Origin: Candidatus Rokuibacteriota bacterium
GTDB lineage: Bacteria; Methylomirabilota; Methylomirabilia; Rokubacteriales; CSP1-6
Reading direction: 5' to 3'
Assembly (NCBI GenBank): GCA_003221515.1
Contig: QHSI01000106.1
Span: 62,001-126,000 of the forward strand
Length of the DNA: 64,000 bases
Translations under genes and position numbers: made by a program
In this document: one piece after another, positions 8,506-17,851 of the stretch
Layout of the letters: each line of letters opens with the position of its first letter
Numbering within the stretch: the first letter of the stretch is position 1
The notes under the pieces: generated by a model
What the model was told of the DNA's origin: nothing
Database searches by the model: none
The model's input: only the letters and a program-made list of their open reading frames with translations

Positions 8506-9228
8506 TCAGCCGCGCACGAGCAGCACCAGTCCCGAGATCAGGAGCAGCCCGAAGACCAGCTGTCTGAAGCGATGCTGGTCGATGCGCTCGAACAGGAGCG
8601 CGCCCGCCACCGCGCCAGCCACGGCTGGCACCGCGAAGGCCACGGCCAGCCCGCGCACCTCGCGCGTGAGCAGCCCGGCCCACCAGTACCCGACGAGGAT
8701 CGCCGCCTCGTTCACGACGAAGAAGGCCTGGAGGTTCGCCTTCGCGGCGCGCGCGCTCCAGCTCTGGGTCGCGGCGTAGAGCACCACCGGCGGACCCGGC
8801 GTGCCGACGGCGCCGCCGATCACGCCGGCCAGGATGCCGGCGCCGAGGCCCCAATGACGGCCGCGGAGCCGATGCGGATAGAGCTTTTGCGTCTCGAGGA
8901 CGAACGCGGCGACGAGCATCAGGCCGATGAGCCGGTTGAGCGCGCTCACCGGGAGCGCGGCGAGGCCCCACACGCCGAGCGGCGTGCCGGCGACGGTGCC
9001 GATCAGGAGGTCGACGACGGCGCGCGGCTCGACGTCGCGACGGAGCTGGACGAGCATCGCGAGCGAGAACACGGCCGCGTAGATCGTCAGGAGCACGATC
9101 GCGTCGGCCGGCGCCATCAGGTGGGGCAGGAACGCGAGCGCGACCAGCGCGATGCCGAAGCCGGCGAGCCCCATGACGAAGCTCGCGGCCCCGATGACGA
9201 GGGTGGTCGCGATCCACGCGAGCGTCAC
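8506..9228 (-). CDS. TauE/SafE-family membrane permease
   Basis: This 240-residue, strongly hydrophobic protein has about seven or eight membrane spans and starts at GTG 9228. The two halves carry the family's Gly/Pro motifs ('GLAGFGIALVALAFL' and 'GVIGGAVGTPGPPVVLYA'). Members export sulfite, sulfoacetate or related organic anions. The gene is ten bases downstream of the enoyl-CoA hydratase on the same strand. The substrate is not evident. Confidence 0.88.
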   Translation of the reverse strand: MTLAWIATTLVIGAASFVMGLAGFGIALVALAFLPHLMAPADAIVLLTIYAAVFSLAMLVQLRRDVEPRAVVDLLIGTVAGTPLGVWGLAALPVSALNRLIGLMLVAAFVLETQKLYPHRLRGRHWGLGAGILAGVIGGAVGTPGPPVVLYAATQSWSARAAKANLQAFFVVNEAAILVGYWWAGLLTREVRGLAVAFAVPAVAGAVAGALLFERIDQHRFRQLVFGLLLISGLVLLVRG

Positions 9229-9238
9229 GCGCGGACGG

Positions 9239-10111
9239 TCAGGCGCGCGGCGGCGTGAACGGGCGCGGCCGCCACCACGGATAGAACGGCGGCAGGTCCG
9301 CGCTCGGCCGCAGTGGGAACCGGGCCGGGCGCTTCTCGAGGAAGGCGGTGACGCCTTCGCGGGCGTCGGCGGAGCGGCCGGTCCAGAACATCGCCTGCGA
9401 GTCGAGGCGGTGCGCGTCCATCGGATGGTCGGCGCCGAGCAGCTTCCACATCATCTGGCGCGCCAGCGCCACCGAGACCGCGGAGGTGTTCTGCGCAATT
9501 TCGAGCGCCAACCCTCGCGCCGTCGCGAGCAGCTCGTCGGGCGCCACCACGCGGCTGACGAGCCCGCCGGCCAGCGCCTCGTCCGCGTCGAAGACGCGCC
9601 CCGTATACACCCATTCCGCCGCCTGGCTGATCCCGACGAGCCGCGGGAGGAACCACGTGCTGCACGCCTCCGGCACCACGCCGCGACGGGCGAAGACGAA
9701 CCCGATGCGCGCGGTGGTGGCGCAGATCCGGATGTCCATCGGCAGGGTCAGCGTGATGCCGAAGCCGACCGCGGGCCCGTTGATCGCTGCGATCACCGGC
9801 TTCTTCATGTCGAAGATCCGGAGCGTCACGGTGCCGCCGCCGTCGCGATGCTCCTCGGCCGAGGCGGCGCGGCCGCGCGCCACCGCGTCGAACGTGGCGC
9901 CGCCGGCGCCGAGGTCGGCGCCCGCGCAGAACGCGCGCCCCGCGCCCGTGACGATCACCGCCCGGACGCCGTCATCGTCGTCGGCGCGGTCCCACGCCTC
10001 GTTGAGCTCTCCCAGCATCGTGGACGTCACCGCGTTGAGCCGGTCCGGGCGGTTCAGCGTGACCGTGCAGACGCCGTCGGCGACCTCGTAGCGGATCTCG
10101 CGGAAGGCCAT
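9239..10111 (-). CDS. Enoyl-CoA hydratase/isomerase family protein
   Basis: This 290-residue crotonase-fold protein has oxyanion-hole motifs 'GAGRAFCAGADLG' and 'INGPAVGFGITLTLPMDIRI'. The region of the second catalytic Glu reads 'FARRGVVPEACSTWFLPR', with the acid at 'PEA'. The C-terminus 'REGVTAFLEKRPARF' is typical. It probably hydrates 2-enoyl-CoA in fatty- or aromatic-acid degradation. It is two bases downstream of the DUF748 gene. Confidence 0.92.
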   Translation of the reverse strand: MAFREIRYEVADGVCTVTLNRPDRLNAVTSTMLGELNEAWDRADDDDGVRAVIVTGAGRAFCAGADLGAGGATFDAVARGRAASAEEHRDGGGTVTLRIFDMKKPVIAAINGPAVGFGITLTLPMDIRICATTARIGFVFARRGVVPEACSTWFLPRLVGISQAAEWVYTGRVFDADEALAGGLVSRVVAPDELLATARGLALEIAQNTSAVSVALARQMMWKLLGADHPMDAHRLDSQAMFWTGRSADAREGVTAFLEKRPARFPLRPSADLPPFYPWWRPRPFTPPRA

Positions 10112-10113
10112 CG

Positions 10114-13029
10114 TCAGTGCGTGATCTCGAACTCGACCCGTCCGGCGGCGAGCGGCTCGGCCGGCGGTCTGGCTTCGCCGGGGACCAGCCGCGCGGCGGG
10201 GATTCCCTCCCGCGTCGTGAGCGCGTCCCGGACGGCCGCGAGTCGGCGTGTGAGCAGCTCGGTCACCCGCACCTGGGGGAGCGGCTCACGCTGGCGAAGC
10301 ACGGCGAGTTGCTCGTCCGCTGACTTGGGCGGCGCGACGCCCGGCACCTGCTCCTTGAACGTGGCGGCGACCGCGGCGTTGAAGTTGGGGAGCCCGCGTT
10401 CGAGCTGGGCGCGCTGGATCTTCAGCGTCAGCTCCTGGACCCTGAGACTCTCGCCGTCCTGTGGCGCCGCGACGGAGGTCAGCGCGAGCTTGATCATCGG
10501 CGCCCGTCGCAGGAAATCGGCAACCTGGGTGAGGTGCTGTTCCATCTCGCCGGCCACCTCCGCGCTCCCCGCCGCGAAGGTCACCGGGTCGACCTGGAGA
10601 TCATCGACGGTGTCGCCCTTGCCCTTGAAGAGCCGGCCGATCCCCTTGAAGGGCGCGCTGAGCACGTTGACGAGCGCGTTCCGCACGGCCACCCAGACGG
10701 CATCGCCGAGGCCCGCCTGCAGCTGGCTCAGCTCGCCCGAGAGCGGGACGTTGACCTTGATGGCGTTGTCCGAATCCGTGATGAGCGCGACGATCATGCC
10801 GAGCGGCAGCCCGATCTTCTTCTTCACCTCGTCGCCCTCGCGCGACGGTGCCACCGTCAGGTTCTTCACGTCGATCTCGTTCTCGGCGGTGAGCTGGTTC
10901 TTCTCGACCTTGACGTGGACCTTGACCGCGAGCCGGCCGGTCTTCATGAACCAGGCGATCGCGGCGTCGGCGTACGGGTTCACGCTGGTCAGCTCGAAGT
11001 CACGCAGCTCTCCGCTCAGGTCGGCGTAGACCTCGCCGAACGGCGCGATCTCTCCCTGCAGCACGAATGCGGAGGCGTCGCCCACGACCGCCTGGGTCGC
11101 GATCTTCGCCCGGCGTCCCGACGTGGCGCTGAGCTCCTCGACGATCACCTCGAGCCGCGCGAGCGTCTCCGAGAACGCGGGCGTGGTCGTACGGTCGAGG
11201 AAGCGGGCGTGGCCCTCGGTGATCGCGATCGTGCCGAACTCGAGCTCGAGCGGCAGCCCGCCGCGCTTCGGCGCCGCCGCCGGCGTGCTCGACGGCTTCT
11301 CCACCGGGCGGCGCGGCGACTCGCCAGCGGTGGAGGGGGCGCTCGAGGCCATGTCGGTGGCGTCGGCTCTCGAGTCGAAGAGCTTGCGAACCGAGATCCC
11401 GCCGTCCGCGTCGCGCTCGATCAGGATGTCGGGCTTGGCGAGGGTGATCTTCGCCGCGCGCGCGTGCTTCGGCCACGCGAAGTCGATCCCATCGAACTGG
11501 ATGCGCTCGACGCTCACCGTCGGCCGGGTCTCGCCGGGCGCCCGGATCGCGAACTTCTCGATCGAGCTCTTGCCGGTCGACGTCGCGGTGACCGTGCCGT
11601 CGTCGGCGATCGTCATGCGATTGCGACTCTCCGCGTGGAAGATGCCCGAGAGCCGCGCCGGGACCGGGATGTACGCCTGGAACGGCTCGATCGTTCCACC
11701 ACGGAGCGAGATCGCGATCTCCAGGTCGAAGGGAAGGGGCGTGACGGCGCCCCGCACGGCGAGCCGGCCGGCCGTCGGAAGTCGCAGCGAGGCCACGAAG
11801 GCCGTCGGGCCGGCGGTTGGCCACGCCACGTTCGTGACGTCGGCGGTGAGATCGCCGGCCTCGAGCGTGGTGAGCGGCGAGATGCCCTCGTCCCGGAAGG
11901 TGAACGCGCCCTTGCGGATGGCGATCTGCTCGATCTTCGCGGAGAAGCCCGCCTGGGCGGGCGTGGCCGGGCTCGCGGGCGGCGCCGCGGCGAGCCTCTC
12001 CTCCCGCGCCGCGCCGAGCGCGAGGAGGTCGATCTGTTGCCGCGCATCCCGGACCGCGCGCACGGCGAGCCCCTCGAGCTCGACGGCGGCGATCGTGACG
12101 GTGCGGGCGACGAGGTCGGCTCCCTTCACCTTGATACCGAGGCGCGGCAGCTTCAGGAAGGGCTCGGCGCGGCCCGCCTGAGCCACCTCGAGGCCGGACG
12201 CGCCCAGGTCGCCGGCCGCGACGGCACGCGTCAGCCCGGCCGGACCCGACTCGACGACCAGCTCGAGAGCGACACCCGCCCGACCGGCGCGTGGCGCGGC
12301 TGGGAGGCGCGGAGGCAGATACGGACGGACCGCGGCGAGGTCGAAGCCGTCGACGTCCACGCGCGCCACGGCTTTGAGCGGATCGAGGCCCAACGCCTCG
12401 CTCGTCACCGAGACCGTGGCGCCGTTGAGTCTGAGCTTCAGAGCGAGACGGCCCGGCTTGGCTTTTGGTCGCGTCGAGAGCTCGCTGGCGTCGACGGTGA
12501 GCCCCTCGATCCGCCACTCGCTCGGGGGCGCGGTCACCTGGTCGCGGAAAACGATCGTCGCCGAGCGCAGGGACCCTCGGGCGAGGGTGACCTTCCACGG
12601 CGACGGAGGCGCCGACGGATCAGCGGCGATGAGCGCCAGCAGATCGGAGAAATCGAACTCGGCCTCGCCGACGCGCTTGGCGTTGATCTTCAACGACGTC
12701 AGCTTGAGGTCGGTGACGCGCGCCTCGTGGAAGAGCAGCGGCACGTAGTCGAGCCGTGCTTCCAGCCGGTCGAGCTCGATCGCGCTCTCCGGCGAGCCTC
12801 GGTGGGCGAGCTTGAAGCCTTTCAGGCCGACGGAGCCGGTGAAGAGATTGAAATCCACGTCCCCGACGCTGACCGCGCGCCCCGTGAGCTTCGTCATCTG
12901 GCTCACCGCGACACGGCGGACGATCTCGGGGAGGATCGCCAGGCCGACCGTGGTGACCACGACCAGCACCGCAAGGACGACGAACAGTGGGCGCCGGAGG
13001 GCGCGGGGCATGACGGTACCGCCGCCCAT
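10114..13029 (-). CDS. DUF748/AsmA-like envelope protein
   Basis: This 971-residue protein has one N-terminal membrane helix (about residues 12-32) followed by a long, beta-rich periplasmic body. The start resembles AsmA/DUF748 proteins ('LTGRAVSVGDVDFNLFTGSV', 'LDRLEARLDYVPLL'). The middle holds 'GTIAITEGHARFLDRTTTP', the classical DUF748 segment. The C-terminal part is OmpA-like in layout ('ITH' end). AsmA-like proteins form lipid-transfer bridges between inner and outer membrane. An alternative ATG at 13011 removes six residues. It starts three bases after the small lipoprotein. Confidence 0.85.
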   Translation of the reverse strand: MGGGTVMPRALRRPLFVVLAVLVVVTTVGLAILPEIVRRVAVSQMTKLTGRAVSVGDVDFNLFTGSVGLKGFKLAHRGSPESAIELDRLEARLDYVPLLFHEARVTDLKLTSLKINAKRVGEAEFDFSDLLALIAADPSAPPSPWKVTLARGSLRSATIVFRDQVTAPPSEWRIEGLTVDASELSTRPKAKPGRLALKLRLNGATVSVTSEALGLDPLKAVARVDVDGFDLAAVRPYLPPRLPAAPRAGRAGVALELVVESGPAGLTRAVAAGDLGASGLEVAQAGRAEPFLKLPRLGIKVKGADLVARTVTIAAVELEGLAVRAVRDARQQIDLLALGAAREERLAAAPPASPATPAQAGFSAKIEQIAIRKGAFTFRDEGISPLTTLEAGDLTADVTNVAWPTAGPTAFVASLRLPTAGRLAVRGAVTPLPFDLEIAISLRGGTIEPFQAYIPVPARLSGIFHAESRNRMTIADDGTVTATSTGKSSIEKFAIRAPGETRPTVSVERIQFDGIDFAWPKHARAAKITLAKPDILIERDADGGISVRKLFDSRADATDMASSAPSTAGESPRRPVEKPSSTPAAAPKRGGLPLELEFGTIAITEGHARFLDRTTTPAFSETLARLEVIVEELSATSGRRAKIATQAVVGDASAFVLQGEIAPFGEVYADLSGELRDFELTSVNPYADAAIAWFMKTGRLAVKVHVKVEKNQLTAENEIDVKNLTVAPSREGDEVKKKIGLPLGMIVALITDSDNAIKVNVPLSGELSQLQAGLGDAVWVAVRNALVNVLSAPFKGIGRLFKGKGDTVDDLQVDPVTFAAGSAEVAGEMEQHLTQVADFLRRAPMIKLALTSVAAPQDGESLRVQELTLKIQRAQLERGLPNFNAAVAATFKEQVPGVAPPKSADEQLAVLRQREPLPQVRVTELLTRRLAAVRDALTTREGIPAARLVPGEARPPAEPLAAGRVEFEITH

Positions 13030-13032
13030 GAC

Positions 13033-13302
13033 TCAGCTCGTGCGTTGATACCCGGCGCTTGTCATGCAGCTGCTGAACACGGCCGCCTGACGCGATTCCT
13101 GGACCGCGAGACGACCGACATCGAGGAGCCCGCCCAGGATCAGGTCGGGGCCCGACCCGATCTCGAGGGCTTTTCGGGCGCACTCGACCTCGACGACCGT
13201 CACTTCCTGCACCATGGCGCCGGGCTTCTGCCACTCGGTGCCAGCCAGATCGAGGGTGCAACCAGCGAGCAGCAGGGTCAGCGGGACGATCGCGCGTCTC
13301 AT
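13033..13302 (-). CDS. Small lipoprotein of unknown function
   Basis: This 89-residue protein starts at ATG 13302 with an ideal TTGGAGGACC ribosome site. It has a short signal with lipobox 'LTLLLAGC' (Cys at 15). The mature part has two further Cys ('VEVECARK', 'VFSSCMTSAGY') that could form a disulfide, and a Gly-rich middle. It is followed three bases later by the DUF748 gene, suggesting a shared envelope role. No family is recognised. Confidence 0.75.
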   Translation of the reverse strand: MRRAIVPLTLLLAGCTLDLAGTEWQKPGAMVQEVTVVEVECARKALEIGSGPDLILGGLLDVGRLAVQESRQAAVFSSCMTSAGYQRTS

Positions 13303-13434
13303 GGGTCCTCCAATCGAAGCGGGTACGAGGATACTACAGCGCCCGATCGGGCAGCCCGGCACCGCCCATCGGGCGCTCTGCCCTGTGCCGTGAGTTCCAG
13401 GCTCACGAAACCGTGATTTTTGGCCGCGCGTTGA

Positions 13435-13449
13435 TGGCACGGATCCTGC
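13435..13449 (+). promoter_or_regulatory. Sigma-54 (-24/-12) promoter
   Basis: TGGCACG-GATC-CTGC fits the sigma-54 consensus TGGCACG-N4-TTGC with one mismatch. GG lies at 13436-13437 and GC at 13448-13449, the required 12-base step. The predicted start is near 13460, leaving a short leader with GAGGAGGA before ATG 13479. The window also encodes a sigma-54 activator. Confidence 0.7.
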
Positions 13450-13478
13450 CTTTAAACCGCCGTCGAGGAGGACGAACG

Positions 13479-13646
13479 ATGACACTGGATACCGTGATCG
13501 CGTACGCGGCCGTGCTCGGCCTGCCGCTCTGGCTGGTCGTCGAAGAGGTCCTCCAACGGTTCGCTCCCGGCGCCAAGGCGCCGGTCGTTGCGCCTGTGGC
13601 ATCGGAGGGCGAACGGCGCGCCCCCGCAGGCGCGCAGACGGCCTAG
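13479..13646 (+). CDS. Small single-span membrane protein
   Basis: This 55-residue protein starts at ATG 13479, seven bases after GAGGAGGA. An N-terminal hydrophobic helix ('VIAYAAVLGLPLWLVVEEVL') is followed by a short, basic Ala/Pro-rich tail. No family is recognised. Expression appears to depend on the sigma-54 promoter just upstream, which argues that this is a real, regulated gene. The tail has the look of a membrane-tethered adaptor, which is inference. Confidence 0.7.
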   Translation: MTLDTVIAYAAVLGLPLWLVVEEVLQRFAPGAKAPVVAPVASEGERRAPAGAQTA

Positions 13647-13772
13647 GCGGTCCCCGGCGGGACCGGACCTGCCTCTTCGCAATCCTCAGATTCCGCTGCA
13701 CACCCCGCTCGTTCGCGATCGTCCGCCGCCCGTTGTACAGTGTGCGCACTTTGATCCGAAGGGAGCCCCCCG

Positions 13773-14090
13773 ATGGGCGAAATGATCACGCTCACCGCTG
13801 AGGACGGACACAAGCTCGCCGGATATCGCGCCACACCGAGCGGAAAGCCGCGAGGCGATCACGCGCACGAGAACCCGCGGTGCCCTGTGCTGCTGCACTG
13901 GGGCGAGACCGACCAGTCGATCCCGCCCGACCACTGGAAGAAGCTGTCCACGGCGCACCCGGAGGTGCCGACACACGTCTATCCGGCCGGTCACGGTTTC
14001 AGCTGTGATGCGCGCGGGAGTCATCACGAGCCCAGCGCCAAGCTGGCGCGGACCCGCACGCTGGACTTCCTGAGGCAGCATCTGGGCTAG
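13773..14090 (+). pseudogene. Dienelactone hydrolase with internal deletion
   Basis: The first 27 residues ('MITLTAEDGHKLAGYRATPS') and the last 75 ('PRCPVLLHWGETDQSIPPDH', 'YPAGHGFSCDARGS') are clear dienelactone hydrolase ends. The protein is 105 residues instead of about 235, and the middle, including the nucleophile Cys (usually in a GYCWGG-like motif), is missing in frame. Asp (GETD) and His (GHGF) of the triad remain. The product cannot be a normal hydrolase. An assembly collapse is the alternative explanation. The ribosome site GAAGGGAG and the intact frame are preserved. Confidence 0.8.
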
Positions 14091-14100
14091 GAGGCGGTCC

Positions 14101-14541
14101 ATGCTCAACGAGTTCAAGACGTTCATCGCGCGCGGCAACGTGGTCGATCTCGCGGTCGGGGTGATCATGGGCGCGAGCTTCGGCGGCATCGTCACCTCGC
14201 TCGTCAACGACGTCGTGATGCCACCGATCGGCCGACTGCTCGGGGGCGTGGACTTCAAGGATTTCTTCCTGAGTCTGTCGAGCCAATCCTTTCCCACGCT
14301 CGCTGCCGCGAAGGCGGCCGGCGCGCCGACGCTCAACTACGGCGTGTTCTTCAACACGCTGATCAACTTCATCATCGTGGCGTTCGCGGTCTTCCTGCTC
14401 GTGCGCCAGGTGAACCATCTGCTCCCCAAACCGGCGGCCCCGGCCGCTCCGGTGACGAAGGAGTGCGTGTGGTGTGCGACCACGATTCCGGCCGCCGCGA
14501 AGCGTTGCCCGCACTGCACCTCGAATCTGGCGTCGGCCTGA
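14101..14541 (+). CDS. mscL: Large-conductance mechanosensitive channel with C-terminal zinc ribbon
   Basis: This 146-residue protein starts after GGAGG. The N-terminal amphipathic helix and first pore helix ('[20 protein letters not shown]') and second helix ('[19 protein letters not shown]') are classical MscL. MscL opens under membrane tension to release solutes in hypo-osmotic shock. The usual cytoplasmic helical bundle is replaced by a short Pro/Ala linker and a CxxC...CxxC zinc ribbon ('[18 protein letters not shown]'), which could make gating redox- or metal-responsive. Confidence 0.93.
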   Translation: MLNEFKTFIARGNVVDLAVGVIMGASFGGIVTSLVNDVVMPPIGRLLGGVDFKDFFLSLSSQSFPTLAAAKAAGAPTLNYGVFFNTLINFIIVAFAVFLLVRQVNHLLPKPAAPAAPVTKECVWCATTIPAAAKRCPHCTSNLASA

Positions 14542-14580
14542 GCGAGGACGCCGAAGTTCCGTTCCCCGGAGAAGATTCTG

Positions 14581-15861
14581 GTGGCGGGCGGCACGGCGGG
14601 CCCGTTCCCTGGTGTTGAAGAAGATCCGGCCCCGGACCTAGACGCGGCGCCGATGGCGTTCCCTCACAGCCTGCGGGCGCTGAACCACCGGGACTATCGC
14701 CGCTTCTACTTCTCTCAGTTCGCGGCGCAGATCGGAAGCTGGATGCAGAACGTGGCGCAGGCCTGGCTCGTCCTGCAGCTCACGAACTCCCCGTTTAAGC
14801 TCGGGCTCCTGGCGACGCTTCAGTTCTCACCGGTCCTGCTCTTCTCGATCGTGAGCGGTGCCGTGGCGGATCGTCTGCCGAAGCGTCCCCTGCTCGTCGC
14901 GACCCAGACGACGCTCGCGCTCCAGGGACTGCTGCTCGCGCTACTGGTGGCTACCGGTCACGTGGAGTACTGGCACGTGGCCACGTTGGGTCTGGCGCTC
15001 GGCTTCGCCAACGTCGTGGACCAGCCGGCGCGCCAGTCGTTCGTGATGGAGCTGGTCGGCCGGGCCGACGTGTCGAGCGCGGTCGCGCTCAACTCCGCCG
15101 GCTTCAACCTGGCGCGCATCGTCGGGCCGGCGGTGGCCGGGCTCGTGATCGGACGCGTCGGCATCGCGTGGACGTTCTTCGTCAACGGCCTCGGGTTCCT
15201 GGGGGTCATCGTCACGCTCCTGCGGATGCAGGCGCGAGGTCTGCCGCCCGACACCCCGCGCGCGTCGATCGTCGAGGAGATCATGGAGGGCGTCCGGTAC
15301 GCCGCCAACACGCCGCGGCTCCGGCTCGCGATCGGCCTCGTCCTGGTCGTCAGCCTCTGCGTGTTCAACTTCAGCGTGTACGTGCCGCTCCTCGCCAAGA
15401 ACGTGCTGGGCCTGGGCGCCGAGGGCTTCGGCTTTCTCATGGCCTCGCTCGGCGTCGGCGCCGTCGCCGGCGCGCTCACGGTGGGCGCGCGCGCGTCGCG
15501 CTATCCGTCGCTCTCGTCCATGTTCACGTCGGCGATCCTGGCGCTGGGCATGCTGATCGGGCTGGGCTTCACCAGCCGGATCGCCATCGCGGTGCCCCTG
15601 CTGTTCTTCACCGGGTACTGGGGGATCATGATGATGGCCAGCTGCAACACGTCCATCCAGCTCCAGGCGCCGGACGTGCTGCGCGGGCGCGTGATGAGCC
15701 TCTACACGTGGGTCTCGGGCGGCGTCTTCCCGATCGGGGCCTTCATCGTCGGCACGATCTCGCAGTGGTGGGGCGTGTCGGTCGCCTTTATGTGGAACGG
15801 TGCGCTCGGCCTCGCCGCCGTGGGCGGACTGATCCTCTGGTGGCGGCTCCGGCGCGACTGA
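14581..15861 (+). CDS. MFS exporter (EntS-like family)
   Basis: This protein has up to 426 residues and 12 predicted spans. 'HRDYRRFYFSQFAAQIGSWM' and 'GAVADRLPKRPLLVATQT' identify the MFS_3/enterobactin-exporter type family. It exports small molecules by proton antiport; the substrate is unknown. The GTG at 14581 has GGAG about ten bases upstream, but the conserved part begins at ATG 14653 ('MAFPHSLRALNHRDY'), so the first 24 residues are doubtful. It is convergent with prpE, 12 bp away. Confidence 0.9.
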   Translation: MAGGTAGPFPGVEEDPAPDLDAAPMAFPHSLRALNHRDYRRFYFSQFAAQIGSWMQNVAQAWLVLQLTNSPFKLGLLATLQFSPVLLFSIVSGAVADRLPKRPLLVATQTTLALQGLLLALLVATGHVEYWHVATLGLALGFANVVDQPARQSFVMELVGRADVSSAVALNSAGFNLARIVGPAVAGLVIGRVGIAWTFFVNGLGFLGVIVTLLRMQARGLPPDTPRASIVEEIMEGVRYAANTPRLRLAIGLVLVVSLCVFNFSVYVPLLAKNVLGLGAEGFGFLMASLGVGAVAGALTVGARASRYPSLSSMFTSAILALGMLIGLGFTSRIAIAVPLLFFTGYWGIMMMASCNTSIQLQAPDVLRGRVMSLYTWVSGGVFPIGAFIVGTISQWWGVSVAFMWNGALGLAAVGGLILWWRLRRD

Positions 15862-15873
15862 CCGCCGCCGTCG

Positions 15874-17778
15874 TCAGAAGCGCTTCGGGTACCCTTTGGC
15901 GCCGAGCGCCTCGGTGATCTCGGCGAGAATCGCCGGGTCGTCGATCGTGGCCGGCGCGGTGTACTCTTGGCCGTCGGCGATCCGCTTCATCGTCCCACGT
16001 AGAATCTTGCCCGAGCGCGTCTTGGGCAGGCGCTTGACCACCAGGGCGGTCTTGAAGGCGGCGACGGGGCCGATCTGCTCGCGCACCTTCTCGACCAGCT
16101 CGCGAACGATCTCGGCCTCGCCGCGCGCGACGCCCGCCTTGGTGACGACGAAGCCGAGGGGCACCTCGCCCTTGATCTCGTCGGCGACGCCGACGACCGC
16201 GCACTCGGCCACGTCGGGGTGGGCGGACAGCACCTCCTCCATCGCGCCGGTGGAGAGCCGGTGTCCGGCGACGTTGATGATGTCGTCCACGCGGCTCATG
16301 ATGTAGAGGTAGCCGTCCTCGTCGCGATAGCCCGCGTCGCCCGTGAGGTAGTGCCCAGGATGTTTCGCGAGGTAGGACTTCTCGTACCCGGCGTCGTTGT
16401 TCCAGAGCGTAGGCAAGCATCCAGGGGCCAGCGGCAGCGTGAGGGCGATCGAGCCGATCTGGCCCGGGGCCAGCTCACGGTTGTCGTCGCCGAGGACGCG
16501 AACCTCGTAGCCTGGCACCGCTTTCGTCGGCGAGCCCGCCTTCACCGGTAGCATCCCGAGCCCGACGCAGTTGGCGGCGATCGGCCAGCCCGTCTCGGTT
16601 TGCCACCAGTGATCGACGACCGGAACCTTCAGCCGCTCCTCGGCCCAGTGGAGCGTGTCGGGATCGCAGCGCTCGCCCGCCAGGAACAGCGTGCGGAACC
16701 TCGCGAGGTCGTACTTCGACATGTACGTGCCATGCGGATCTTCCTTCTTGATCGCGCGGAACGCCGTCGGCGCCGTGAACAGCGCGTTCACGCCGTGCTC
16801 GGCGATCAGGCGCCAGAACGCGCCAGGGTCGGGTGTGCCGACCGGCTTGCCCTCGTAGAGGATCGAGGTGCAGCCCTTGAGGAGCGGCGCATAGACGATG
16901 TACGAGTGACCGACCACCCAGCCGATGTCCGAGGCGGCCCAGTAGACCTCGCCGGCGCCCATGCCGTAGACCGCGCCCATCGACCACTTGAGCGCGACGG
17001 CGTGGCCGCCGTTGTCACGGACGACGCCCTTGGGGATCCCGGTCGTACCCGACGTGTAGAGGATGTAGAGCGGATCGGTGGCGGCGACCGGCACGCACTC
17101 GGCGGGGGTCGCCGCGGCGATCTCCTCGTGCCAGTCGCGATCGCGGCCGCGCACCATCGCCGCCGCCTCTTGCGGCCGTTGCAAGATCACGCAGCGGGGC
17201 ACCTTGTGCCGCGCCAGGTCGATCGCGCCGTCGAGCAGCGGCTTGTACGGGATGACACGGTTGACCTCGATGCCGCAGGAGCCCGACAGGACCAGCTTGG
17301 GCTGCGAGTCATCGATGCGCTTGGCCAGCTCGTTGGAGGCGAAGCCGCCGAAGACCACCGAGTGGATCGCGCCGATGCGCGCGCACGCGAGCATCGCGAT
17401 CACGGCCTCGGGCACCATCGGCATGTAGACGATCACGCGGTCGCCCTTCTCGATCCCCTGGCGCCGCAGCATGCCGGCGCAGAGCGCCACCGCGTCGCGG
17501 AGCTCTCGATAGGTGTACGCCTTGACGGTGCCGGTGACGGGGCTGTCGTAGACGAGCGCCTTCTGCTTGCCGCGGCCGCGATCCACGTGCACGTCGAGCG
17601 CGTTGTAGCAGGTGTTGAGCACGCCTCCAGTGAACCAACGGGCGAACGGCTTCCGCGAGTCGTCGAAGACGCGGTCCCAGCGCTTGTCCCAGTAGATGTC
17701 CTCGGCCGCCGCGGCCCAGAAGGCCGCCGGTTCCTTCATCGAACGCTGGTACGTCTCGTCGTAGACGCTCTTCGCCAT
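15874..17778 (-). CDS. prpE: Propionyl-CoA synthetase
   Basis: This 634-residue adenylate-forming enzyme activates propionate (or acetate) with ATP and CoA. The AMP-binding motif is 'YILYTSGTTGIPKGVVRD', the A5 motif 'WWQTETGWPIA', and the C-terminal hinge and acyl-transfer Lys 'KTRSGKILRGTMKRI', which is also the usual acetylation site. 'YDSPVTGTVKAYTYRELRD' favours PrpE over Acs. The gene is divergent from the sulfite/nitrite reductase operon. Confidence 0.92.
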   Translation of the reverse strand: MAKSVYDETYQRSMKEPAAFWAAAAEDIYWDKRWDRVFDDSRKPFARWFTGGVLNTCYNALDVHVDRGRGKQKALVYDSPVTGTVKAYTYRELRDAVALCAGMLRRQGIEKGDRVIVYMPMVPEAVIAMLACARIGAIHSVVFGGFASNELAKRIDDSQPKLVLSGSCGIEVNRVIPYKPLLDGAIDLARHKVPRCVILQRPQEAAAMVRGRDRDWHEEIAAATPAECVPVAATDPLYILYTSGTTGIPKGVVRDNGGHAVALKWSMGAVYGMGAGEVYWAASDIGWVVGHSYIVYAPLLKGCTSILYEGKPVGTPDPGAFWRLIAEHGVNALFTAPTAFRAIKKEDPHGTYMSKYDLARFRTLFLAGERCDPDTLHWAEERLKVPVVDHWWQTETGWPIAANCVGLGMLPVKAGSPTKAVPGYEVRVLGDDNRELAPGQIGSIALTLPLAPGCLPTLWNNDAGYEKSYLAKHPGHYLTGDAGYRDEDGYLYIMSRVDDIINVAGHRLSTGAMEEVLSAHPDVAECAVVGVADEIKGEVPLGFVVTKAGVARGEAEIVRELVEKVREQIGPVAAFKTALVVKRLPKTRSGKILRGTMKRIADGQEYTAPATIDDPAILAEITEALGAKGYPKRF

Positions 17779-17851
17779 GAATGGTCCTCCGCCGTTGCAG
17801 TCTTCCGCGGCGAGGGGAAAGGTACCACGCCGGCCGGCAGGCGACGAGTTC

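Noticed and set aside
11000-12598. 532-codon minus-strand ORF inside the DUF748 gene
   Set aside because: Arg/Gly/Pro-rich out-of-frame shadow of the AsmA-like protein.
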